Shown here: positions 15,375-24,067 of the stretch, in pieces
Layout of the letters: each line of letters opens with the position of its first letter
Position numbering within the stretch: the stretch's first letter is position 1
Assembly: GCA_964604165.1 (NCBI GenBank)
Contig: CAZRYF010000003.1
Location: 1-64,000 of the forward strand
Source of the DNA: JAYZDK01 sp964604165
GTDB taxonomy: Bacteria; Myxococcota_A; UBA796; CAJQPC01
Length of the DNA: 64,000 nt
Reading direction: 5' to 3'
Notes under the pieces: generated by a model
Seen by the model: the letters and a program-made list of their open reading frames with translations, nothing else
Told to the model about the DNA's origin: nothing
The model's database searches: none
Made by a program: the position numbers and the translations under genes

Positions 15375-16366
15375 TTCTATGGTTGGCTCTGGTCTCCTTG
15401 GGGTGCAAGTCGGAGGAAGCCGCTGGGGTGCCCGAATCGAGGTACTCCCACGTGGGCCTGCTGGATGAGGACGGCGGCTTTTTTCACGTGGCGGGAGGTG
15501 CTTCCGAGGGTGGCCGCGTGGAGGATGCATGGCGGTACGACCTGGAAACGGACACCTGGGAATCACGCCACGCCCCTCCCGAGTCCATCTTTCGAGCCAC
15601 GGCGGTTCCGCACGATGGTGACGCCCTGGTCTTTGGCGGCACGGCATCCGGTGGAGACGAGTCCAACCGCCTGTACCGTTGGAACCTGGCGGAGGGAACC
15701 TGGGACCTGATGAGCACCGGGAGACCTCCAGGTGGTCGATACAAGGCGGCTGCGGCCATGGCCGGAGACGTGATGGTCGTGTACGGAGGGCGAACCAACG
15801 ATTCTGGCGAGGACGTCACGCTCCAGGACTTGTGGGTATTTGATCCAGCGGACGGTTCCTGGACGGAGTTGAACACCCACGGGGGGCCGGGCCCCATGAC
15901 CCGCCAGGGTCTTGCCTGGGACTCCCAGCGAGAGATGCTGTGGATGCAAGGTGGCATTGACAATGACGATCTACGTCACGACTGGCTCTGGTCCCTGGAT
16001 CTTGCGAGCGGGGTGTGGGCGCAGCACGAGGTGGCAGGGGAGACTCCTGGCGTGAGGGCAAGCCACACGTTTTTGGAGGTGGGGGGCCAGCTGTTGGTCT
16101 GGGGGGGAACCTCTTCGGATGACTCCACGTGGGTCTACGACCCGGACACGGAGGTGTGGAACCAACACACCCACACAACAGCCCCCAGTCCGCGGGATGC
16201 ACAGGTGGCAGACGTGACCTCTGATGGGACGAGCTTGTTCCTGATGGGGGGAGACCCCGCTCAGGACCAGGAAGGGGACTTTGTTTCGGACCTCTGGCAG
16301 TTGAACCTTGACTCGATGGTTTGGACCGAACGGTCGCCCCGGGATCTGCTGGCCACTTCTCGCTGA
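15371..16366 (+). CDS. Kelch-repeat lipoprotein
   Basis: The 331-residue product starts with GTG at 15371, overlapping the HTTM stop, and has a very short signal peptide ending in the lipobox VSLGC (Cys12). The rest is five or six kelch blades of about 50 residues, seen as GG-x-W-x-YD and W-x-L patterns such as LVFGGTASGGDESN, MVVYGGRTND, LWVFDPADGSW and LLVWGGTSSD. They should close into a beta-propeller exposed at the envelope surface or periplasm. The strict overlap ties it to the SdpA/HTTM module, perhaps as scaffold or substrate. No catalytic residue set is evident. Confidence 0.82.
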   Translation: MILWLALVSLGCKSEEAAGVPESRYSHVGLLDEDGGFFHVAGGASEGGRVEDAWRYDLETDTWESRHAPPESIFRATAVPHDGDALVFGGTASGGDESNRLYRWNLAEGTWDLMSTGRPPGGRYKAAAAMAGDVMVVYGGRTNDSGEDVTLQDLWVFDPADGSWTELNTHGGPGPMTRQGLAWDSQREMLWMQGGIDNDDLRHDWLWSLDLASGVWAQHEVAGETPGVRASHTFLEVGGQLLVWGGTSSDDSTWVYDPDTEVWNQHTHTTAPSPRDAQVADVTSDGTSLFLMGGDPAQDQEGDFVSDLWQLNLDSMVWTERSPRDLLATSR

Positions 16367-16387
16367 GGCCTTCTGGAGCGGCGCCTG

Positions 16388-18910
16388 TCAACGACCTCGC
16401 AGGCGCTGAAGAATGCCGCGAACTCGGGGTGGGTCTTCCCCCGGTGGGTCCGTGTCTTCCGCTTGGCCAAAGGGGTCTGCGCTGCCCACGATCTCCCAAA
16501 TGGAGGAGAGCACCCCGGGAGGTTCGCAACCGTCGATGGGCTCTGTGCCGGCGGTAAAGAGTTCCAGGACGCACTCGGTGCACTCGCCCTGTTCGAAGCC
16601 GCTGGTGCAGGTCTCCGCCTCGAGCACGGTGGTGGGGAGGGGAAAGGTTCCCTTCGCGGTGCCGCTGGCGGCCAAGAACCGGGCCCAGGGAGGAAGGGCA
16701 GCCTTGGACCCTGTCAGCCCCAGGGGCTCCCCTCCGTCCCGGCCTACCCAGACCGCCACCACGAGCTCCGGCGAGAACCCTACAAACCAGGCATCCCTTC
16801 CGCCATCCGTGGTCCCGGACTTTCCAGCCACACCCTGGTCCAGGCCAAAGCGGGCGGCGCCTGCGCCAGTTCCCCGGGTCATGACACTCTCCAGAACGCT
16901 GGTGGCCAGGGCTGCTGCCCGAGGAGAGGCAAGGGCGCGGTGGCTCGGCTTGAATTCCAACAGCAGATCGGACTCCGCGCTCCTCACGTGGTTCAGCAGG
17001 CGTGGCTCCACCAGGGTTCCCTGACCAGGAAACACCGTATAGGCCCTTGCCAGCTCCAGGGGAGATGCCTCGAACGCCCCCAGTGAAACCGATGGAAGGG
17101 GACGGGCCTCTTCCAGGCCCAGGTCGTGGAGCCAGTCCGCCAGCGCCTCCAATCCCACTTGCTCTGCCAGGAGCACGGCAGGAATATTGCGGCTTCGGGC
17201 AAGGGTCTCCCGCAAGGTGATCTCTCCAACAAACTGCCCGTCGTAGTTGGTGGGAGCCCAGGTCTCGCCGTTCACCAGTCGCTCTATGGGAGCATCCTCC
17301 AGGGTGCTGGAAGGCGCCAGATTCCGGTCGGACTCGAAGGCCGCCAGCAGGGTGAGGGGCTTGAGGGTGGAGCCCACCTGTCGGGATGCCTGGGTGGCCC
17401 GGTTGAATTGGCTTCTCCCGTACTCTCGGCCTCCCACCATGGCCAGAATGGACCCGTCCCTGGGAGACAGTGCCACAAGTGCCACCTGCGCATCGGCCGA
17501 CTCTGGATGGGTGGCTTGCAAGGAAGCCATGGCGCCTTCCACGGCCAGTTCTGCTTGTCGCTGCAGTACCGGGTGAAGTGTGGTGTGGATCGTGAGCCCC
17601 CCGCGGGCCACGGCGCCTCGTCCGAGTGCGGACTCCACCTGGTCCAGCACGCTGTCCATGGCGTATGGGGCAGATCGACCCGGGGCAATGGGGGCGATTT
17701 GGAGAGGCGTCCCCATTGCCGCAGTGGCATCTGTCTCGGAGACCCACCGCTCGTCGAGCATTCGGCGAAGGGCGAGGTTGCGTCGGGCCTGGGCCCTCTC
17801 CGGGTGCCGGAGGGGGCTGTAGGTGTTGGGGGCGGAGATGATACCGCCCAGGGTTGCTGCCTCCCCCAGGGTCAGGCGCTCCACCGGTTTTCCAAAGTAC
17901 GCACGGGCGGCCTGGGCGGCGCCGCAGATGGAGACGCCGGCGGCTTGTCCCCAGTAGACCTCGTTCAGGTAGAGATTCAGGATTTCCTCTTTGTCCAGCT
18001 CTCGTTCGAGGGCGAGCGTGAAGAAGAGCTCGCGCATCTTTCTCTGCCAGGTGCGCTCCGGTGTCAGGAAGAGGTTCTTGGCCAGTTGTTGGGAGAGGGT
18101 GCTTCCCCCCTGCAAGGGACCGTCGGACATCACATTGCGTACAACGGCTCTGAGGATTCCGGGTATGGAGATCCCTCCGTGGTCGAAGAACCGGTCGTCC
18201 TCCATGGCGAGCACGGCCTTTCGAAGGGCCGGGGGGAAGTCCCCCAGGGAGCGAGGGGTGCGCTCTTCGTTCTCTCTGCCGCGGACAGAGGCCAGGGGTA
18301 TCGGGCCAAAGTCCACTGGCTCCGTGGGGGTTGTGGAACGCACTACCTTGGAATCCACTTGGCTGGAGCCTGCGGCTCCCGGGCCAAAGGTGACGAGAAT
18401 CTCGGCTTCCATCCCTGCTGTGGAGATGGCATGCAGCCCCGCCCCGCTCAACGTGAACTCCCCGGGCGCGGAGGGAGCCTCCACCTGTGCATAGCCGGCA
18501 CGTCGAAGGAGTGCCGCGAGCTCTTCGGGCTCCAAAGCCATTCCAGGCCAAAGGGTCAGCGGGGCTGACAGGACTCGGCCAGGGAGGGACCACAGGGGGG
18601 CTGCCAAGGCAGTGCGGACCTGCTGGGTGGCGCCTGCAAGGAGGCCCCAGGCCACCAGCGCGCCCCCCAATGCACTGGCCAGGGCTGCCGCCAGAGTGAG
18701 GTTTCGGACCCGTACCAGGAAGCTCCCCAGCCCGGACGGGGCTTTCACCCTTTTGGAGGTGCTGCGTTTGGGGGTGTTTCGCCCACCTCTTCGGCGGGAA
18801 GAAGAAGACCGGGCCTTGGAGGGCCGCTTTTTGGTGGGCTTCTTGGTGGACTTCTTGGTGGGCAAAACAGCGGGGGGGATGGGTCTTGACGCGACAAGGG
18901 CGCCTCTCAT
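16388..18910 (-). CDS. Bifunctional class A penicillin-binding protein (PBP1b-like)
   Basis: The 840-residue enzyme polymerises and crosslinks peptidoglycan. After a Lys/Ser/Arg-rich cytoplasmic tail comes one transmembrane helix (70-92), then a UB2H-like region (about 110-195), which favours the PBP1b type. The glycosyltransferase GT51 domain has catalytic Glu236 in EDDRFFDHGG, GGSTLSQQLAKNLFL and LYLNEVYWG. The transpeptidase domain has S513-x-x-K516 (STLK), SRN (572-574) and KSGTT (696-700), all intact. It begins 3 bases after the stop of the helical-repeat gene at 18914, so the two form an operon. It converges with the kelch gene. Confidence 0.93.
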   Translation of the reverse strand: MRGALVASRPIPPAVLPTKKSTKKPTKKRPSKARSSSSRRRGGRNTPKRSTSKRVKAPSGLGSFLVRVRNLTLAAALASALGGALVAWGLLAGATQQVRTALAAPLWSLPGRVLSAPLTLWPGMALEPEELAALLRRAGYAQVEAPSAPGEFTLSGAGLHAISTAGMEAEILVTFGPGAAGSSQVDSKVVRSTTPTEPVDFGPIPLASVRGRENEERTPRSLGDFPPALRKAVLAMEDDRFFDHGGISIPGILRAVVRNVMSDGPLQGGSTLSQQLAKNLFLTPERTWQRKMRELFFTLALERELDKEEILNLYLNEVYWGQAAGVSICGAAQAARAYFGKPVERLTLGEAATLGGIISAPNTYSPLRHPERAQARRNLALRRMLDERWVSETDATAAMGTPLQIAPIAPGRSAPYAMDSVLDQVESALGRGAVARGGLTIHTTLHPVLQRQAELAVEGAMASLQATHPESADAQVALVALSPRDGSILAMVGGREYGRSQFNRATQASRQVGSTLKPLTLLAAFESDRNLAPSSTLEDAPIERLVNGETWAPTNYDGQFVGEITLRETLARSRNIPAVLLAEQVGLEALADWLHDLGLEEARPLPSVSLGAFEASPLELARAYTVFPGQGTLVEPRLLNHVRSAESDLLLEFKPSHRALASPRAAALATSVLESVMTRGTGAGAARFGLDQGVAGKSGTTDGGRDAWFVGFSPELVVAVWVGRDGGEPLGLTGSKAALPPWARFLAASGTAKGTFPLPTTVLEAETCTSGFEQGECTECVLELFTAGTEPIDGCEPPGVLSSIWEIVGSADPFGQAEDTDPPGEDPPRVRGILQRLRGR

Positions 18911-18913
18911 GTT

Positions 18914-19540
18914 CTAACACGGGGAATCCCTTCGGATGCGCCGGAATCGGCAGGGGGAAAGAAAGCCGTTGGAGGCATCGGGCCAGAGGTCCAACAGCAT
19001 GCAGGCCGCCACCGAGGACACGGGGGCCTCCCGTCGGCGCCAACGAATGACTGATTCCGTGTGGTGGGTGAGGAGACAATCCCACCGACGGGACTCCAGG
19101 TGATCTGGGCTTGCCTGCAGGGCATCCCGGATGTGTCGCCGTGCCCGGGCGACTTCGAATCGCCGCAATGCCAGCACCGCCAGGTCACAGCGGACCTCGC
19201 TCACGTCCGTGGAACTCTCGGCCAGGGCAAGGCGCATGTAGGCATATCCTGGTCCTTCCATGGGGCGACCGAAGGTCCCCAACTCAGCTGTGGCTTTGCC
19301 TCCCAAGCGAAGGCCCACTTCCAGCATTCGTGCGGCACGGGCTGGTCGGTCAAGGACCCAAAGTGCGCGGGTGGCCCATACCAGAGAGGGCAACAACGCA
19401 TTGGAGGGCGGCCGGAATTCCAACCGGGCCACCTGCCACAAGGCTGCATCGTCCCTCCCTGCCAAGGCCGGCAGGTAGGCAACTGTCCATTCGGGACTGG
19501 ACGGTGGGCGGGGAATGGGTGAGGAAGGCACGGGCTGCAT
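18914..19540 (-). CDS. Predicted TPR-like helical repeat protein upstream of the PBP
   Basis: The 208-residue protein has no signal peptide and is alpha-helical, with loosely TPR-like segments (ARAARMLEVGLRLGGKA, YAYMRLALAES, RARRHIRDALQASPDHLES). I do not recognise a named family. ATG at 19540 is preferred because GGAGAAACC precedes it directly and upstream frame content is not protein-like. It is cotranscribed with the penicillin-binding protein 3 bases downstream, hinting at a cell-wall role, but this is inference only. Confidence 0.6.
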   Translation of the reverse strand: MQPVPSSPIPRPPSSPEWTVAYLPALAGRDDAALWQVARLEFRPPSNALLPSLVWATRALWVLDRPARAARMLEVGLRLGGKATAELGTFGRPMEGPGYAYMRLALAESSTDVSEVRCDLAVLALRRFEVARARRHIRDALQASPDHLESRRWDCLLTHHTESVIRWRRREAPVSSVAACMLLDLWPDASNGFLSPCRFRRIRRDSPC

Positions 19541-19631
19541 GGTTTCTCCAAGGTGCCACCCCTTCAAGGAGCAAGAGCCATGCCGATCCAAACCCCGGTC
19601 CCCTCCGTGTAAACGGGGGTGGGCTGTCCGC

Positions 19632-19664
19632 TTTTCGACACCCTTGTTCGAGTTTTCGACACCC
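19632..19664 (+). repeat. 12-bp direct repeat, two copies 21 bp apart, next to a start codon
   Basis: TTTTCGACACCC occurs at 19632-19643 and again at 19653-19664, the second copy touching the ATG at 19665. The 21-base period is two helical turns, which suits a protein binding one DNA face. The 124-base divergent gap between the helical-repeat and AlkD-like genes contains no other clear signal. Confidence 0.5.
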
Positions 19665-20441
19665 ATGCTGGATGCTGCTCCCATTTCCAAGCACCTGGAA
19701 GCCAAGTCTTCCCGGGCACAGGCAGGGCGGCGCATGAAGCAGTTGCAGCCTTTGAAGGGACTGAGAGGCACACCGCACGCCGAGGTCGCGCGGCTCATCG
19801 CCCAGACCTGGAAGAAACGCCCGGTGCGCCTCGTGGACGATGGGGATGCGCTGCATGAGCTGTTCTGCACCGCCCACGAAGACGGTCTCGTGGCCCTGGG
19901 GTTGGTGGCAGCGGCCCTCCCGGACGACCCTCAGGGGGCCTTGGACCTGGCAGAGCGATGGTTGGACATGGTGGACGACGTGGAGACCGCGGACGCCCTG
20001 GGCTGGATGATCTATGGCCCCGCTCTGGGTGCAGCCGGGGAGCCGGTGGGGGAGGTGCTTTCCTCCTGGGCGAGGGACCCCCGCCCGGCCGTGCGGAGGA
20101 TGGCGCTGATGGGGGCACTTTCCCTACTTCCCATTTTGCTTGAAGGACCCACAGCCGCTGGGATTCGCGCCCGGCTTGGTGAAAAGAGAGTGGCTTTGAC
20201 GGACTCTGTGGATGGCGTCAGCCTCTCCCGAATTTGCACCGCCTATCTGAGGGATGCCGATGCCTCGGTCCAAAAAGCCCTGGCCCGGGTTCTTCGATCA
20301 TGGGGAATCTGGGATCCCAAGGGCGTAGAGGGCTTCTTGGCCGGGATTAAGGGCGGCATGCCCAAGCGACTCCGGGAGGAAGCCATGCGGGGTGTCGCCA
20401 AGGGCCGTCGACAGTCGACAGCAAGGGCCGACCCACGATAA
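19665..20441 (+). CDS. HEAT-repeat protein, possibly DNA alkylation repeat (AlkD-like) family
   Basis: The 258-residue soluble, all-helical protein contains consecutive HEAT-like helical pairs. The segment VETADALGWMIYGPAL followed by LSSWARDPRPAVRRMALMG resembles the core of AlkD-type DNA alkylation repeat proteins, which excise alkylated bases. I cannot point to a definite catalytic Asp, so a non-catalytic HEAT protein is possible. The ATG at 19665 directly follows a duplicated 12-bp motif; no Shine-Dalgarno is evident, so translation may be leaderless or start at the ATG at 19734. The universal stress gene lies 20 bases downstream. Confidence 0.55.
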   Translation: MLDAAPISKHLEAKSSRAQAGRRMKQLQPLKGLRGTPHAEVARLIAQTWKKRPVRLVDDGDALHELFCTAHEDGLVALGLVAAALPDDPQGALDLAERWLDMVDDVETADALGWMIYGPALGAAGEPVGEVLSSWARDPRPAVRRMALMGALSLLPILLEGPTAAGIRARLGEKRVALTDSVDGVSLSRICTAYLRDADASVQKALARVLRSWGIWDPKGVEGFLAGIKGGMPKRLREEAMRGVAKGRRQSTARADPR

Positions 20442-20461
20442 CTTTCGGGTGGAGCCGTGGA

Positions 20462-20950
20462 ATGTACACCGCAAGAAAACTCCTGGTCCCGGTGGACTTT
20501 TCGGATGTCTGCCGGGCTGCTCTCTCCGCAGCCCTTCAGATTGCGGCGGACCACTCGGGGGAGCTGCACCTGGTGAATGTGCAGGAGGGAATGGATCGGG
20601 AGATCAAACGCCGCATTTCAAGTGCACCCAATGACACGGTCATTGAGGACACCATTCGGGCCACGGAGCAGGCCTTGCAAGATGCAGCCGAGCTGGAAAT
20701 GCAGCGCTGTATCGATGCGGGCGCCCCTCTTCCGCCAGTACCTCTTCACACCCACGTCACTGGGGGAGATTGGTTGGACCAGATTCTCCAGCTGACCCGT
20801 GAGCTGGAGATCGACCTGTTGGTGACTGGAACCCATGGACGAAAGGGGCTGGGCATTTTCACAGGCTCCGTTTCGGAGAAACTGGTGGCCCGCTCCCCGT
20901 GCTCGGTCCTGGTCGTCAAGCCCTTTGGTTTTCCCTACCTGCGGGATTGA
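20462..20950 (+). CDS. Universal stress protein, single domain
   Basis: This 162-residue protein has the UspA fold: N-terminal KLLVPVDFSDVCRAAL, a central helical part, and the nucleotide-loop region VTGTHGRKGLG with GSVSEKLVARSPCSVLVV. The loop reads G-x2-G-x8-G-S, one residue shorter than the common G-x2-G-x9-G-S/T of ATP-binding members, so nucleotide binding is likely but not assured. It is cytosolic. It lies 20 bases after the HEAT gene on the same strand, and two multi-domain USP genes are found elsewhere in the window. Confidence 0.9.
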   Translation: MYTARKLLVPVDFSDVCRAALSAALQIAADHSGELHLVNVQEGMDREIKRRISSAPNDTVIEDTIRATEQALQDAAELEMQRCIDAGAPLPPVPLHTHVTGGDWLDQILQLTRELEIDLLVTGTHGRKGLGIFTGSVSEKLVARSPCSVLVVKPFGFPYLRD

Positions 20951-20988
20951 AACCGAAGGGCACTGTGGGGGCCTCGCCTCTTGGGGTG

Positions 20989-21756
20989 CTATCGAAGCGC
21001 CTTCCACGCACGGGTGCGGCGGCTGCCGGAAGACAGCTCCCGGTAGAGAAACCCCCGGAACAACATCATGGTGTGCACGAGGACCACCGCCGTTCCGGTC
21101 CAGATCAGCATGTCGCCGTGCGCGAACCCGCCCAAGAATGCCTGTGCCAGGGGCCGCCCTACATCCAGGAATCCAAAGAAGGGGCCAAACATGCGAAACA
21201 GAAGCATGTCCCCACCGCGCAGCAGGGGTGCCATCAGGAAGAGGAGCACGATCTGCGGGGCGAACCATTCGGGCCACGCCTCTCGAATGAAACTGGCGGA
21301 GCGGCCCAGGGCCTCCATGGACCTGGCGCGGGTTTGGTAGATCACCTCGGGCACCGGGTTGAATGCCACAAACCCAGCCAGCACCAACACCGCGGAGAAA
21401 CCGCGAAGGCCGAGGGCGCCAAGAAGCAGTTCCGCGATCCAGAACAGAAACAAGACCGAGATGACGTCCCAAAGATACGGCCCCACGGAGTCTGTCACGT
21501 CGTGGAGGTTGACCCTCCCGCTCCCGCGCACCAGCTCCTCCATCAAGAAGAGGTAGGAGCCGGCACAGGTCGCGTGGGCGAGTCCAATTGCCAAGCCACC
21601 CGCAAACCCAAATCGACCCAAGAGCTGGTGCAGCGCCACCAACACCATCCCGTAGACGACAAGAGCCAAGAGGGCGGGTGCGCTGGCAAAGAGCGCACCC
21701 ACAGTCTTGCGTCCACAGGTGGCGTAGAGTTTCAGGGCGGCCTTGACGGCGGGCAT
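20989..21756 (-). CDS. Polytopic membrane protein of unknown family
   Basis: The 255-residue protein has about five or six hydrophobic helices, including LLALVVYGMVLVALHQLL, VISVLFLFWIAELLLGAL and MLIWTGTAVVLVHTMMLF. A conserved-looking FNPVPEVIYQTRARSMEAL cytoplasmic segment sits in the middle. I do not recognise the family. ATG at 21756 overlaps the GH31 stop by one base (TAATG), so it is translationally coupled to the glycosidase upstream. An earlier in-frame start lacks support. No catalytic motif is visible. Confidence 0.65.
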   Translation of the reverse strand: MPAVKAALKLYATCGRKTVGALFASAPALLALVVYGMVLVALHQLLGRFGFAGGLAIGLAHATCAGSYLFLMEELVRGSGRVNLHDVTDSVGPYLWDVISVLFLFWIAELLLGALGLRGFSAVLVLAGFVAFNPVPEVIYQTRARSMEALGRSASFIREAWPEWFAPQIVLLFLMAPLLRGGDMLLFRMFGPFFGFLDVGRPLAQAFLGGFAHGDMLIWTGTAVVLVHTMMLFRGFLYRELSSGSRRTRAWKALR

Positions 21757-24062
21757 TAGTGCAGGGTGACCTTGGCCGGACCGGTCAGGTCCACGGTCCA
21801 CCAGGCTCCGTCTTGGCTCGCCGTCGTAGAAGCGCCATCCACCTTGATGCCTGTCGCATCCGGGGCCCAGACGCGGACCGAGTACCCTTGCGTGTAGAGG
21901 TTTCCTGCTTCAATCGACAGCCCATTCGTGTGGGTGGTCAGCCGTGTGCCATCGTGTAGCAGAAACTCGCTGCTCTCCCCGGGAACGGTCTGCAGAACCA
22001 GCGTGCCTGCCTTCTCGAACCAGGAATCTGAGGTGGTGGAAGGGGCCAGGGTCTCAATGCCCTCGCGCAAGAGTGCCACCGTGGTGCCCGCCCGCTGAAA
22101 AAGGGGTCCTTCTCCCAGAGGGGAGTCGACGGTTTCTGATCCCGAGTGAGAGGTCCCACGCCACCAATGGATCCACTCCCCTGGAGGAAAGGTCACCTCT
22201 TTGCTTGTGGCCCCCTCGGTTTCCACCGGCGCCACCAGGAGGGCGCTGCCCACCACGAACGCATCATGGGGGTGCTGTTCTGCCTCGGGAAATGCGAGGC
22301 CTACGGGCAAGAGACCCGGTGTTCCGGTGGTGTGGCTGTCCACCGCAAGGCTGTAGAACGTAGGAAAGAGCCGGGTGTGAAGCTGGGCGTAGCGCACGAA
22401 AGCATCCAGAGTGTCCTGGTTGAACTCGGAGATGCCGTAAGCGGTGAAGTTCCAGGGGTTGTGGTCCTCTCCGCCACCCCCAAACTGGAAGATGGGCAAG
22501 AGTGCGGCGTACTCTGTCCAGCGCACCATGGCTTCGTGGGTGGGGCGGTTGTGGCGGTAGCCCCCGGTGTCCGAGGCGAAAAACGGGTAGCCGCTGGCGG
22601 CCAGGGAGGTTCCCCCGCGAATGGCGGAGGGCAGCCCACCCACGTGGCCATCCTCCCCGAAGATCCGAAAGTCGCTGTCCAGGTCTCCGGGCCAGATGCA
22701 GTCCGTCACGGTCCAGCCCCGAAGAACCCCGCCTCGGGCCAGGAGGAAGACGTCGTCCTCCTCATAGGGGTCTGCGTGGGCGTGGTGGTAGAAGAGGTTG
22801 AACTTGTGGTGCATGGACCGCTCGTCCTCACCGTTGTGAAACAAGTACTCCAGCACGCCGGAGCCCATGCCCAGCTGCACATCTTCGCCGTAGTCCAGCT
22901 TCCAGCCCTCGATGCCGTTGTTCTTGGCCCGCAGGACTCGCTCCCCCCACAAGGCCACCCCGTCCGGGTGGGTCAGGTCCACCAGGTCGCCAAAGTCTGA
23001 GAACAGGATGGGGGCGTCGACAAAGTAGGGCGTAAAGGCGTCGTACTCCGGGTCGGTTTCCTCCACGTAGGGCGTGGTCCAAGCGAGCATGCGAAAGCCG
23101 TCGGCGTGCAACTCGTCCATGAGCTCGTCCCAGTCCGGGAACATTGTCGGGTCGGGCTCAAGAGAGTTGTAGGTGCTCTGCCAGGGATTGTCGACCCAGA
23201 TGACGCTCGCCGGAATACCGTGCTGCCGCATGGCGGCGGCATCCTCTCGGACCTGTTCCGAGCCCGTCACCTCGTTCTGCCACTGAAGAATGCCAAAGGC
23301 CCAAGGGGGGGGAAGCTCGGGCATGCCCTGGGAGCGGTGCATGGCTGCGATCACCTCCTTGGGTTGAGTCCCCGTGTAAAGCTCAAGAGCCAGTCCTTTC
23401 GGGGAGTCGAAGATCGCGGTCAGCCGGTCCGGATCTGTGGCTGCCACATCAAAGACCCCCGGCCGGGTGGAATCCACAAGCCATCCCCAGCCGCTGGATC
23501 CGACCAGGAAGGGCACCGGCACGTGGGCTTCGTTGTATTGGGACTCAAGATCTGCGCTGATCTCTATTTGCATGGCCCGGATCTGCCCGGTCTGCTCCAC
23601 CGCATCAAAGGTCTCTCCCAACCCGTAATAGCCCTCAGGTCCCGCCTGGAACTCGACTCGGAGGTAGGGGGCGTCTACCTCTGTGGTGATCTCGAGGCGC
23701 TCGCCGTTTGTGGTGAGTCGCCCCAGTCGCTCTCCCTCTCCGTACAGTGCAAAGGCTCCATCTTCCGGCACCGCTCGGGTCACCTCCAGCCATTCGTGCC
23801 CCAAGGGGATCGCATAGCGCAGGTGGTCGGCGACCAGGTTGTAGGGGTCGTGGTTGAAGGTGTTCGGGTCCTCGTCCGAAGTACCAAAAGCGAGGCCACC
23901 TTCTTCTGCCAGGGCCGCGACCTCCTCGCCGTCCCGGAGAAAGGAGAGTCCAAAGGGCGCATGCTGGATCTCAATGCACCCGGTCGCTCCCTCAAAGATT
24001 GAGACGCCCGGACCGCTCGCGGCCGGTGGGTTGCAGCCCAGAAGAGTCAAAAAGATCAACAT
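21756..24062 (-). CDS. Glycoside hydrolase family 31 alpha-glycosidase, probable lipoprotein
   Basis: The 768-residue enzyme has the GH31 layout: an N-terminal beta-sandwich, then a TIM barrel with WAFGILQWQNEV, VIWVDNPWQSTYN, the nucleophile Asp390 in GWKLDYGED and the acid/base Asp460 in WPGDLDSD, followed by C-terminal beta domains. It should hydrolyse alpha-linked glucosides, xylosides or a modified sugar; specificity cannot be read with confidence. The short N-terminus MLIFLTLLGC looks like a lipobox with almost no charged region. A GTG at 24116 would add a basic stretch but overlaps the upstream gene by 49 bases, so the start is uncertain. It sits 5 bases after the USP fusion gene. Confidence 0.88.
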   Translation of the reverse strand: MLIFLTLLGCNPPAASGPGVSIFEGATGCIEIQHAPFGLSFLRDGEEVAALAEEGGLAFGTSDEDPNTFNHDPYNLVADHLRYAIPLGHEWLEVTRAVPEDGAFALYGEGERLGRLTTNGERLEITTEVDAPYLRVEFQAGPEGYYGLGETFDAVEQTGQIRAMQIEISADLESQYNEAHVPVPFLVGSSGWGWLVDSTRPGVFDVAATDPDRLTAIFDSPKGLALELYTGTQPKEVIAAMHRSQGMPELPPPWAFGILQWQNEVTGSEQVREDAAAMRQHGIPASVIWVDNPWQSTYNSLEPDPTMFPDWDELMDELHADGFRMLAWTTPYVEETDPEYDAFTPYFVDAPILFSDFGDLVDLTHPDGVALWGERVLRAKNNGIEGWKLDYGEDVQLGMGSGVLEYLFHNGEDERSMHHKFNLFYHHAHADPYEEDDVFLLARGGVLRGWTVTDCIWPGDLDSDFRIFGEDGHVGGLPSAIRGGTSLAASGYPFFASDTGGYRHNRPTHEAMVRWTEYAALLPIFQFGGGGEDHNPWNFTAYGISEFNQDTLDAFVRYAQLHTRLFPTFYSLAVDSHTTGTPGLLPVGLAFPEAEQHPHDAFVVGSALLVAPVETEGATSKEVTFPPGEWIHWWRGTSHSGSETVDSPLGEGPLFQRAGTTVALLREGIETLAPSTTSDSWFEKAGTLVLQTVPGESSEFLLHDGTRLTTHTNGLSIEAGNLYTQGYSVRVWAPDATGIKVDGASTTASQDGAWWTVDLTGPAKVTLH

Positions 24063-24067
24063 CGATT

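Noticed and set aside
16381..16406. GCGCCTG-N12-CAGGCGC hairpin at the kelch/PBP junction.
   Set aside because: The loop is long, there is no T-tract, and half of it lies in the PBP coding end, so it is not called a terminator.
17126..18568. A 480-codon plus-strand frame opposite the PBP gene.
   Set aside because: It is antisense to an intact enzyme and has no recognisable motif; long antisense frames are expected at this GC content.
15816..19085. A 1089-codon open frame on the minus strand across the kelch and PBP genes.
   Set aside because: It is the off-frame of the PBP gene; its product is Pro/Arg/Gly-rich without any domain, while the overlapped frame has all PBP motifs.
21756..24062. 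A specific sulfoquinovosidase or alpha-xylosidase label for the GH31 enzyme.
   Set aside because: Family and catalytic Asp residues are clear, but specificity residues cannot be aligned by eye.
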